Program-made: the position numbers and the translations under genes
Shown: one piece after another, positions 33,543 through 40,877 of the stretch
Numbering within the stretch: the stretch's first letter is position 1
How the letters are laid out: every line of letters begins with the position of its first letter
Source of the DNA: Candidatus Aminicenantota bacterium
Lineage (GTDB): Bacteria; Acidobacteriota; Aminicenantia; Aminicenantales; Saccharicenantaceae
Assembly: GCA_013178315.1 (NCBI GenBank)
Contig: JABLWX010000011.1
Location: forward strand, 1 to 42,754
DNA length: 42,754 nt
Direction: 5' to 3'
The notes under the pieces: model-generated
What the model saw: only the letters and a program-made list of their open reading frames with translations
Told to the model about the DNA's origin: nothing
The model's database searches: none

Positions 33543-35129
33543 ATGAAAAGAATTCCATTTTTACTTGCTATCTTATTGGTGATTTGTCTTTATTCTATTT
33601 CTGCCCTGGCCACAAAGTCTGAACAAAAAGTCCGGGCTCTCCAGGACGGACTGGCCCTCACCCCACCGATGGGCTGGTATCCCTGGAATACTTTTGGGCA
33701 GGAGCCTCAGAACGAGAAATTGATCAAGGAAATGGTCGAGGCCTTTGTCAGCAGCGGGATGCGAGAGGCCGGCTATCTATACATCGGTCCTGATGAAGGA
33801 ATCTGTTTTTACAGGGCTGACGACGGTCATCTGACCACCAACCTGGAGCGATATCCTGGCGGGCTGCGCGGCCTCGGCGATTATATTCATAAGAGAGGTC
33901 TAAAATACGCGCTTTATACTGATGCCGGCACTCACACCTGCAGTCGAGCGATGCCAGGCACCAAAGACCACGAGTTTGAAGACATGAAGCAGTTCGCCAA
34001 CTGGCGTTGTGATTATCTCAAGGTTGACTGGTGCAATACTAGGGGCCAGGATATCATTCAGACCTACACCAAGTTGTACGAAGCCCAGCAGGCGGCAGGT
34101 CGACCCATAGTTCACAGTCTTTGTTCCTGGGGAGAGGGATCTCCCTGGAAATGGGCAGCCGCCATTGGCCATCTCTGGCGAACAACCGGAGATATATGCG
34201 AGCCCGGTAAGCCAGACTGGGAAAACACCATGAGCATAGTTTTTGCTAACGAGAAACTATTCGAATACGCCGGCCCCGCTCACTGGAATGATCCGGACAT
34301 GATGATTGTTGGAATGCCCGGGCTGAGCGAGGCTCAGAACCGGAGCCTATTCAGCCTGTGGTGTATGATGGCCGCTCCGCTCATGGCCGGAAATGACCTG
34401 AGAACCATGTCAAAGGCAACCAGGGAAATTCTGACCAACCTGGAAGTAATCGCCGTAGATCAGGACCCACTGGGAATCCAAGGACACATTATCCAGAAAG
34501 ATGGCCAGGTTAGCATCTGGGGTGATAAGAAATTATTCGATGGCAGCCAGGCAGTTCTCATCTTTAACCAAAATGATTTGCCAGTGGAAGTGAGTATTCG
34601 CTGGACTGAAATTGGTATCAACAACTTATCAGGTCTGTATATAAGAGATCTCTGGAAGCATGAAACCACCGGTCCGCATAAAGAAGGCATATCAGTTCCC
34701 GTTCCTCCCCATGACGTGGTTATGCTGCGCCTGTCCAAATCAAAAGACTTTCCCCTTCCTCCCATCATCAGCAGCGATACCTATCTCGTATCATTGCGCT
34801 CAACAGATAGAATTCCAAAAACACTCTCCGCCACATTGACCATTCATAACCAGGGTACTGCCGAACTCCCCCTCTGGAGAGTCAGCAGTAATCTTCCTCC
34901 CTGGCTTTCCGTTCAGGTAACAAAAAAGGGCAAGAATCAAGTCGTCATAAACAGGGTTTTCACATCCGGACTGAAAAAAGGCTCTTATCATGCTCTCGTA
35001 AGATTAGACAATAAGGAACCTATTTCCGGGAAACCGCTGTCCGCTTTTTACTACGACGTTGATCTGGAAGTTACAGACGATGTCACAGAAAGTCCAAAGC
35101 CCCCGCAAGGCAAAGACCTGCTGCCATAA
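33543..35129 (+). CDS. GH27 alpha-galactosidase with Ig/BACON-like C-terminal domain
   Basis: A 528-residue exported glycoside hydrolase of family GH27, which removes terminal alpha-galactose (or alpha-N-acetylgalactosamine in some members). A signal peptide is obvious (FLLAILLVICLYSISALA). The catalytic barrel has LTPPMGWYPWNTFG, the nucleophile Asp162 in YLKVDWCN and the acid/base Asp217 in RTTGDI, plus WNDPDMMIVG. A beta domain follows the barrel. A further domain (about residues 410-515: LTIHNQGTAELPLWRV, LPPWLSVQV) looks like a BACON/NEW3-type Ig fold that may bind glycan or act as a spacer. The ATG at 33543 is preferred to an in-frame GTG 9 nt upstream because AGGTG lies just before it. 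It is monocistronic, convergent with the M28 peptidase gene. Confidence 0.93.
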   Translation: MKRIPFLLAILLVICLYSISALATKSEQKVRALQDGLALTPPMGWYPWNTFGQEPQNEKLIKEMVEAFVSSGMREAGYLYIGPDEGICFYRADDGHLTTNLERYPGGLRGLGDYIHKRGLKYALYTDAGTHTCSRAMPGTKDHEFEDMKQFANWRCDYLKVDWCNTRGQDIIQTYTKLYEAQQAAGRPIVHSLCSWGEGSPWKWAAAIGHLWRTTGDICEPGKPDWENTMSIVFANEKLFEYAGPAHWNDPDMMIVGMPGLSEAQNRSLFSLWCMMAAPLMAGNDLRTMSKATREILTNLEVIAVDQDPLGIQGHIIQKDGQVSIWGDKKLFDGSQAVLIFNQNDLPVEVSIRWTEIGINNLSGLYIRDLWKHETTGPHKEGISVPVPPHDVVMLRLSKSKDFPLPPIISSDTYLVSLRSTDRIPKTLSATLTIHNQGTAELPLWRVSSNLPPWLSVQVTKKGKNQVVINRVFTSGLKKGSYHALVRLDNKEPISGKPLSAFYYDVDLEVTDDVTESPKPPQGKDLLP

Positions 35130-35132
35130 AAC

Positions 35133-35146
35133 TGTTAGAGCTAACA
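35133..35146. repeat. Short near-palindrome after the GH27 stop codon
   Basis: TGTTAG and CTAACA flank an AG centre 4 nt after the stop. It could form a small hairpin between convergent genes; stability is marginal. Confidence 0.2.
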
Positions 35147-35234
35147 AATTTGCCGGGCGATTCCGGTCCGGGGAAATAATTTTAAATAAACTTTGCCCAC
35201 CTGTAGTTTCTGGCACTCGGTTTGCTTATTATTT

Positions 35235-36785
35235 TTATTGTTTTAAGCTTTTCCGCGGGAACTTAATGTCGGTCTGGGCTGATTCATAAGCAAAGGCAGC
35301 CATTACCACCGCGTTCTTCATTAAATCTTCTGGCGAAAGAGTATCTAAAAAATCCAGGTTGGTGTGACCAGCAGTTCCAGCGATGCGGTCCTGGATAAAC
35401 TGAAAGGCCGGGAGGCCAGCACTGTCAAAAGGTACATGGTCGGTACTGCCCACGCTCCTGATGGAAATAGCCGTCATCCCGAAATCATGGAAAGGCTCCA
35501 TCCAGACCTGGAAAAGACGGCGGACATGTTCGTTACCCTGGAGATAAATTCCACGATACTGCCCGGCTCCATAATCCTGGTTAAAATAAACCTGGAATTT
35601 CTCATATTCACCGGTGGGCGGGTTGGCCGGATCTTTTGGATTGCCAAAATGTTTTCGCACATATTCGGTTGACCCGAATAAGCCCTGCTCTTCCCCGCTC
35701 CAGAGAGCAATACGTATAGTCCTTCGAGGAGAGGCACCGATGGCTTTTAGAATCCTGGCGGCTTCTAGCACTACGGCACAACCGGAAGCATTATCACTGG
35801 CATTCGGGCTGGCCTGCCAGCTGTCAAAATGCGCTCCGATCATCACTATTTCGTCTTTGAGGTCAGAGCCTGGAATTTCACCGATGACATTGGCCGCCTT
35901 AACGATCTTTTCCCCTATTCTATTACGAACATCAAGCTTAACCTTAAGCGGAATTCCACTCTGCACTATTCTATACATCCTGTTGTAATGTTCTGGAGTC
36001 ACAGCAATAATTGGCAAGGAGTCAAGCGTTTTTTCCCGTGACCATTTATCCTTAATGCTTCCCGGACGCGAATAACCAACCACCGTGCCCGGGCGGCCAC
36101 CCTCACACTGAAAAACCGCTACCGCCCCTTCGGCCTTGAAAAAGGCAATTTTTTCCTCCGGGCTGAGCAAATCCGGATTTGGAACGGGAGGAACAGGAGG
36201 GGCCGGGGATATCACCATTTCTTCCAATTTTTTCAATTCCTCATCGCTCAACCGGCTGACTCCACGGCTCAGGTCAGCCTGGGTAATGGGCAGTGGCGGG
36301 CTGCTCAGAACAATGGCTCCTTTCAGCTTGCCCTTCAACTGGCCCATTTGCGATTTCAGCTTTATATCACCGATGACCACCTGGCAAATTTTTTTACCAT
36401 TGGTCCCCGGGGTGTGGGCCAGCGGGAAGCCGGTCATCGGTTGATAATCTGGCTCCAGCATGTGGAGTGAAAAATACTCGTTGTCCCAGGTTACGCCATA
36501 ATCCATATATGGCTCGATGACCACATTTTCGAGACCGATTTCTCTCATCTTGGATACCGCCCAGAGCTGGGCTCTTTTCATGGCCTCCGAGTTGGTCAGG
36601 CGGGCGCCGAGGACATCCACTATATATCTGGCCATATCCATCACCTGGGAACGCTGCAGACCTTCTTCCCTTATCCTGGCAATCGTTTCCCAGTGCACCT
36701 CTATCTGGCTCTGAGCGCTTAATGAGATATATAATAAGGACGCACAAATAAATACACCGGCCAGAAATTTTTGGGCTTTTCTCAT
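35235..36785 (-). CDS. M28 family metallopeptidase, exported
   Basis: A 516-residue aminopeptidase/carboxypeptidase-like zinc enzyme of family M28. A signal peptide (FLAGVFICASLLYISLSAQ) directs export. The co-catalytic zinc residues are visible in IGAHFDSW (His), NASDNASG (bridging Asp), WSGEEQGLFGS (catalytic and ligand Glu), NQDYGAGQ and STDHVPFDSAG (His). A PA-like insert occupies about residues 130-290. The ATG follows AAAGGAG. It releases amino acids from peptides outside the cytoplasm and complements the DPP-IV at 10339. It is 140 nt downstream of the TonB gene on the same strand, with an AT-rich gap that may contain its own promoter. Confidence 0.92.
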   Translation of the reverse strand: MRKAQKFLAGVFICASLLYISLSAQSQIEVHWETIARIREEGLQRSQVMDMARYIVDVLGARLTNSEAMKRAQLWAVSKMREIGLENVVIEPYMDYGVTWDNEYFSLHMLEPDYQPMTGFPLAHTPGTNGKKICQVVIGDIKLKSQMGQLKGKLKGAIVLSSPPLPITQADLSRGVSRLSDEELKKLEEMVISPAPPVPPVPNPDLLSPEEKIAFFKAEGAVAVFQCEGGRPGTVVGYSRPGSIKDKWSREKTLDSLPIIAVTPEHYNRMYRIVQSGIPLKVKLDVRNRIGEKIVKAANVIGEIPGSDLKDEIVMIGAHFDSWQASPNASDNASGCAVVLEAARILKAIGASPRRTIRIALWSGEEQGLFGSTEYVRKHFGNPKDPANPPTGEYEKFQVYFNQDYGAGQYRGIYLQGNEHVRRLFQVWMEPFHDFGMTAISIRSVGSTDHVPFDSAGLPAFQFIQDRIAGTAGHTNLDFLDTLSPEDLMKNAVVMAAFAYESAQTDIKFPRKSLKQ

Positions 36786-36925
36786 AAAAACTCCTTTCCC
36801 GAGAAACTTAATAAAGGTAATAATATAAATAAATCAGCGCGCTGGATACTATTTTTTTGGAAAAATTTCTAAAAAAGGAAGGATGGGAGTTTTTTCGCTA
36901 AATTGATGCTTACCGGCCAGGGCTT

Positions 36926-37798
36926 CTACTTCTGCAGCCGGAAGATGACGGTCACAGTAAAGGTCACAGCCCGTGGACGGCCGTTGATGATCATCGGCTC
37001 GTAGACCCACTGCCTGACCGCTTCGATGGCCGCATCATCCAGGAACGGCTCCGAGCGCAGGACACGGACATTCACCACCCGCCCGTAGACGTCGGTGGTG
37101 GCTTCGAGGATAACCACTCCTTCTTTCCTGGCCAGGCGGGCTATCTCGGGATAAACAGGCTCAACCCGACGAATGAGGCGAGGCGGTTTGATTTCACCTA
37201 CCGCCACAACGGGTTTCTCTTCTTCCTCTCCGACCGGGGTTATCAATTTCTCCAGTTCCTTTCCCCATATGGGCTGGTCTTCACCATAGTCCACACCCCA
37301 GGAAACGCCGAACTTATCGCCCTGTCCTACGATCCCTTCCTCGGGGATTTCTTCCGGAATATCAACCGGGGCTACCAGTACCCCGGGGGCCGCGGTGGGC
37401 CTGGTCATGACCGGAGTCTTCTTGCCGGAACCTCTTTGGTTTCCCTTGGGTGGAGCGGGTGGCGGAGTGGGAGATGGCATCGGAGCCAGGAATGCGCTGT
37501 AGACCTGGACAGGAGGAAGAGCGCCCTGATTCATCAGGGGAACTCCGATGAGCAGGGCCCCGGCCATCAGGTGGATCAGGCCAGAAATCGCCACGGCCAG
37601 AACAATCAGCTTGAAATTCTTGCTGAGGATGACAAAGGAATCCCTGAAAACCTCCGGGCGGGAGAGCTTTTCCAGGTTAGCTTTTCTTTTGACCTCAAGC
37701 CGGGCTTCACCCACTGGCGATTCTTGCGCCGGCTGGTTATTGACGCCCTCGTTCCCGGTTTCCCTTTTCCTTTGGAGGATGCCAATTACTTTTTTCAT
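36926..37798 (-). CDS. TonB-family energy transducer
   Basis: A 290-residue periplasm-spanning protein that passes proton-motive energy to outer-membrane receptors. The layout is an approximately 60-residue charged cytoplasmic N-terminus, one membrane segment (about 64-88, LIVLAVAISGLIHLMAGALLIG), a proline-rich linker (SPTPPPAPP), then a C-terminal TonB domain (RRVEPVYPEIARLARKEG, GRVVNVRVLRSEPFLDDAA, AVRQWVYEPMIING). The long cytoplasmic extension is unlike classical TonB but common in Acidobacteriota-type proteins. GGGGGTGAG precedes the ATG. A promoter about 300 nt upstream and an intervening 51-codon ORF suggest a regulated leader. It may energise the receptor encoded at 21374; exbB/exbD are not in the window. 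Confidence 0.92.
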   Translation of the reverse strand: MKKVIGILQRKRETGNEGVNNQPAQESPVGEARLEVKRKANLEKLSRPEVFRDSFVILSKNFKLIVLAVAISGLIHLMAGALLIGVPLMNQGALPPVQVYSAFLAPMPSPTPPPAPPKGNQRGSGKKTPVMTRPTAAPGVLVAPVDIPEEIPEEGIVGQGDKFGVSWGVDYGEDQPIWGKELEKLITPVGEEEEKPVVAVGEIKPPRLIRRVEPVYPEIARLARKEGVVILEATTDVYGRVVNVRVLRSEPFLDDAAIEAVRQWVYEPMIINGRPRAVTFTVTVIFRLQK

Positions 37799-37896
37799 TG
37801 CTCACCCCCTGTCTCTACCCAAGAAGAAGCAACTTTCGTGCCAGCCCGGGTGAGGTGAGCCGGCGACAGACTATAACTGGATAAGGGGAAACAGGA

Positions 37897-38052
37897 TTAC
37901 GGGGCTGTGCTTCCCTTCCTGCCCTGATATAAAAATTCTTTCTCACCATAAAAATTTTTTACACCAGACTGCGGCCGGCCAGCCGGCGTGGCCAGGAGCT
38001 GAAACCACCCAGCCAATAATAAATCATAGAAAAAACCTTTCTTGTTTTTCAC
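37897..38052 (-). CDS. 51-residue small ORF in the TonB leader
   Basis: A GTG at 38050-38052, 5 nt behind a perfect AGGAGG, opens a 51-codon frame in the leader between the predicted promoter and the TonB gene. The product starts MKNKKGFFYDLLLAGWFQLL, a basic N-terminus followed by a hydrophobic stretch as in a small membrane or exported peptide, and ends KNFYGEKEFLYQGRKGSTAP, rich in charged and aromatic residues. It resembles no family I know. The well-placed ribosome binding site and the signal-like N-terminus argue for a real gene. The stop is 98 nt before the TonB start, so the two would be co-transcribed. A shorter overlapping frame (ATG at about 38025, 22 codons) is a weaker alternative. 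Confidence 0.5.
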   Translation of the reverse strand: MKNKKGFFYDLLLAGWFQLLATPAGRPQSGVKNFYGEKEFLYQGRKGSTAP

Positions 38053-38103
38053 CCTCCCCTCCTGTTCCCCTTAAGGAAACGGAATCCCCTTGGGCAGACA
38101 GCT

Positions 38104-38132
38104 TATATATTTACTGCGGTTCCCGGGGTCAA
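38104..38132 (-). promoter_or_regulatory. Promoter of the TonB transcript
   Basis: Minus-strand -35 TTGACC (38127-38132) and -10 TATATA (38104-38109) with exactly 17 nt between. The transcript would start near 38097 and contain the 51-codon ORF before the TonB gene. Confidence 0.6.
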
Positions 38133-38298
38133 GTTAAGAAGCATCTTGTTTTCTTGTCCCTTATAAGATCGAAGCTTTTGGCCGTCAGAAACCCCAAGAT
38201 CTTGATAATATGAAGACTGCTAACGAGCCCGCCCCATGCTTTTGATGTTGATTCCAAAAAATCTCCATGGTATTATGAAAATCTCGGGGGCTGGAATG

Positions 38299-39030
38299 GA
38301 GAAGATAATACTTCTCTCCAGCAAAAGCGAAACAGAAGAGCTGATAAAAGAAAGCTTCGGGCAAAGGCTAAATTTAGCTGTCATCTATGATTTTCAGGAA
38401 GCCGGCACAGATGAGCCCATCTCTCTAATCCTGATTGATTGCGACTATCACTGTGCTCTTGATAAATGCCTGAAGAGCTTTCTTTTTGTTTACCAAAAAA
38501 ATTCTATTCCGGCAGCCATATTAAAGCCCGCGAACATTCAAAACATATCAATTCTCCCATATTTTTTTATAAATATTCTTACCGAGGGTAACCCGAAAAA
38601 CGCCGGAGAGGACCCCCTCTCTTTATTAAAGAGATCGCCGTATTATGTTGGCCCGGCTGAATCTCTGGTATTACCTTACAATCCCCTTAAAAAAATAATC
38701 AAAGCGCAGAAAATTATGATGGAATCTCACTTGGAATTGAGAGGGATCAAATATCTGGCAGAACTCGTGGGCTGCTCTCCATCCTGGCTGTCTATTAATT
38801 TTAAAAAACTTGCGGGGTTACCGCTAAACCAATTCTGGGCAAGAGAGAGATGCTGCCGGGCCCTCTGGCAGCTGGTCTCCACCGACAAGCCAGTAAAGAC
38901 CATTGCCCTGGAAACAGGTTACCAGCCGCTTTATTTCTCCCAGCTTTTTCGCAAATTATTCAAAAGGTCGCCATCTGAAACCAGGAATATTGCGTCCCTA
39001 TTGACCCACAAAAAGCGGAACATTATTTAA
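38299..39030 (+). CDS. AraC-family regulator with receiver-like N-terminus
   Basis: A 243-residue transcription factor. The C-terminal half is a standard AraC double helix-turn-helix: ELRGIKYLAELVGCSPSWLS, then TIALETGYQPLYFSQLFRKLF and the closing KRSPSETR. The N-terminal approximately 110 residues begin EKIILLSSKSETEELIKESF and contain LILIDCDY, which resembles the beta1 and phosphoacceptor strands of a response-regulator receiver; the domain is short, so it may be a degenerate receiver. The ATG at 38299 follows GGGGGCTGG; the frame is open to 38236, but no ribosome binding site supports that ATG. No sensor kinase is adjacent. It is encoded just upstream of the Cys-rich peptide/propeller pair and divergently from TonB, either of which it might control. 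Confidence 0.85.
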   Translation, partial: EKIILLSSKSETEELIKESFGQRLNLAVIYDFQEAGTDEPISLILIDCDYHCALDKCLKSFLFVYQKNSIPAAILKPANIQNISILPYFFINILTEGNPKNAGEDPLSLLKRSPYYVGPAESLVLPYNPLKKIIKAQKIMMESHLELRGIKYLAELVGCSPSWLSINFKKLAGLPLNQFWARERCCRALWQLVSTDKPVKTIALETGYQPLYFSQLFRKLFKRSPSETRNIASLLTHKKRNII

Positions 39031-39194
39031 GGCCCTTATGCAAGAACCAAGATGCCCTCACTTCTTATCCACCTTTTCCCGCGACTAAAAAAAATCTTAT
39101 AAAAATAAAATAAAAATTATATTAATCCCCTTGACACACTCTCTGGTCGTTTTTAGCTGATAATTAGAATCCAATGAAGGGGAAGTGAGATTAC

Positions 39195-39476
39195 ATGGAA
39201 AAATATTTATCAAGATTATTAATAATCCTCATGCTTATGTCAATAATATTCAGCCCTGCTTATCTTGACCCATCGGGATGCATGCATGCCTATAGCGTGG
39301 GATATTGGTTTGAGCCCTGTCATAACTATTACTGGGTTTACGAATGGTGTGGAGACTGCATGACGAACTGCATAGAATATGCCGTTTATGTAACCTGCAG
39401 AGGCGATGACGGAACTGAATATATGCTCCCTCGCCTGCGAACTGAGTTTTGCTTCGGGATTCCGATAATTATTTGA
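39195..39476 (+). CDS. Secreted seven-cysteine mini-protein
   Basis: A 93-residue small exported protein. A hydrophobic signal segment (LLIILMLMSIIFSPAYL, about residues 8-24) precedes a mature part of about 68 residues with seven cysteines at 29, 42, 52, 55, 59, 68 and 86, including a C-x2-C-x3-C cluster (CGDCMTNC), and many Trp/Tyr residues. It begins behind AGGGGAAG. I do not recognise the family. Small Cys-rich exported peptides of this size (for example NVEALA-type peptides in Bacteroidetes) are often encoded next to six-bladed propeller proteins, and the next gene here is exactly that, 30 nt downstream. Disulfide-rich structure or metal binding is plausible; the role is unknown. Confidence 0.75.
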   Translation: MEKYLSRLLIILMLMSIIFSPAYLDPSGCMHAYSVGYWFEPCHNYYWVYEWCGDCMTNCIEYAVYVTCRGDDGTEYMLPRLRTEFCFGIPIII

Positions 39477-39506
39477 CCTTGTGATAACTAATTCAGGAGG
39501 CCAACT

Positions 39507-40445
39507 ATGAAAAGGATATTAATTGTTCTTTCAGTGATTTTTTTCCTAATTCCCTTTATATATTCTCAAAACCTTAAACTGGAAAGAGAGATCGATCTCA
39601 GCCATTTTCTTAAACCTTATCAGCCCCATTTTGTGTTTGTCTCTCTTGACACCCAAGGGAATATTTTCATAACGCAACGCGGGAAAGACTCATTTCTCAA
39701 GTTAAATCCGTCTGGAGAAATCATTCAGCATGGACCTCAAAAAATAGAAGGAGAAATCACCAGGTTTGATGTCGATAGTAACGGTAATCCAGTCTGCCTG
39801 CTGACGGGAAGGATGACTCCCAAATATTTTTATCTTCCCCTGGTCTGGTTTGACGGAATCAGCGGGCAAAAGATACGGGAAATCAACCTGGGTGAAATGT
39901 TCAATTTGGTAACCCACTTTCAGATTCTCAGGCCGAATGATTTAATCCTGGTCAACGGGATAGCCAAAGATGTCAAGCTCCCCAGGAATTCCCTCCACCT
40001 CTTAGATTTCAACCTGAATCTGATAAAATCCTTTTCACCTCTTAAAGAACAGCTCGGAGACACCCCCTCACTCACAGATAAGAATCCGGATTACTTTGCC
40101 GTTGCTCCAAAATTTGACCCCGATAACCAGATAATATTTCAGGCTTTCCCTGGCGCGGGCCTTATCAGATACTTTGACCTCAACGGAAACCAGGTTGGAG
40201 AAACAGAATGGGTTGGTAGAAACGTTTTCCTCGTTCATACCGGAGATTTGTGGTTCAAGGATAAAGATGGATTCATGGTTTTCAAGAAAAAGGGAAACCG
40301 TTTCGAACCCGCGGGACTCAGCCTGAAAGAAGATAAGGGCAGTTCCACCCCAGGGTACCCGGTGGCCCAGGACACAAGCGGCAGAATTTATTTCCTGGGG
40401 GGAGATAAATCTCAGACCTTAAAGATTTACGTGCTCGAGAACTGA
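39507..40445 (+). CDS. Secreted six-bladed beta-propeller protein
   Basis: A 312-residue exported protein with a clear signal peptide (ILIVLSVIFFLIPFIYSQ) and an NHL/TolB-like propeller. Repeated blade units are visible: FVFVSLDTQGNIFITQRG, FDVDSNGNPVCLLTG, IRYFDLNGNQVGETEWVG, and QDTSGRIYFLGGDK near the end. AGGAGG lies just before the ATG, and it is the second gene of a two-gene unit with the Cys-rich mini-protein. Propellers of this type usually bind proteins, peptides or glycans rather than catalyse. The pairing suggests the propeller receives, displays or processes the small protein; this is inference from context. Confidence 0.82.
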   Translation: MKRILIVLSVIFFLIPFIYSQNLKLEREIDLSHFLKPYQPHFVFVSLDTQGNIFITQRGKDSFLKLNPSGEIIQHGPQKIEGEITRFDVDSNGNPVCLLTGRMTPKYFYLPLVWFDGISGQKIREINLGEMFNLVTHFQILRPNDLILVNGIAKDVKLPRNSLHLLDFNLNLIKSFSPLKEQLGDTPSLTDKNPDYFAVAPKFDPDNQIIFQAFPGAGLIRYFDLNGNQVGETEWVGRNVFLVHTGDLWFKDKDGFMVFKKKGNRFEPAGLSLKEDKGSSTPGYPVAQDTSGRIYFLGGDKSQTLKIYVLEN

Positions 40446-40877
40446 AAAGGGCCCGCCAGCGTCGTTTCCCGGGCAACCTTCAAACAATCTTATAATCAGG
40501 GAAAATATTGTCGTTTTGATAAATATCAACCCGACAATCTCTGTCTATGAATCGGAATGGGCAGAAATTTTTTCCTGTTTAAGGAAATCAAAATGGCCTT
40601 ATAAGTTTTAAATCGGTGTGCCTCAAATTTGCTTTCATCCTGTCTGGCTTTTTGTATATTGGACCGGTAATTATAATCACTTCAATCAGTTCGCTGAGTT
40701 ACCTCATTCCCATCAATTAACATAGAGCTACTATATGATTGAACAGATTCCAAGACCTAAACATCGCACTAATTTCCGTGCCTGATTTCATGGCAAAATG
40801 GTCCTTGAATTTTTCTACCGGTCTTGCCAGTCCCCCGGAATTATGCTAAAGTCAGAAAAATTTCTGGAGGATGTAGC
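40446..40877. other. Intergenic region upstream of carA
   Basis: About 430 nt without a convincing ORF. It contains a weak GCCCG/CGGGC hairpin (40451-40474) just after the propeller gene, a longer AT-rich hairpin at 40507-40538 (listed), and the carA ribosome binding site. I see no clear promoter pair and no recognisable PyrR-binding or riboswitch motif. Confidence 0.4.
40507..40538. repeat. Two-tier inverted repeat upstream of carA
   Basis: Outer arms ATTGTCG/CGACAAT (7 bp) and inner arms TTGAT/ATCAA (5 bp) are separated by a TT/CC mismatch and close an AAAT loop. It is 61 nt after the propeller stop codon and about 340 nt before carA. It could be a terminator without U-tract or a protein-binding site. 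Confidence 0.4.

Noticed and set aside
37960..38000. GC-rich CCGGCCGGCC-like palindromic tract in the TonB leader as an attachment site or REP element
   Set aside because: It is short and explained by coding in the small leader ORF; no second copy was noticed.
39131..39164. TTGACA followed by GATAAT before the Cys-rich gene as a promoter
   Set aside because: The spacing is 22 nt, too long for a normal sigma-70 type promoter; no better -10 was found, so it was not called.
40824..40877. TTG start for CarA 54 nt upstream of the ACG
   Set aside because: No Shine-Dalgarno precedes it and the added residues are absent from CarA homologues; moreover the true Shine-Dalgarno would lie within the coding sequence.
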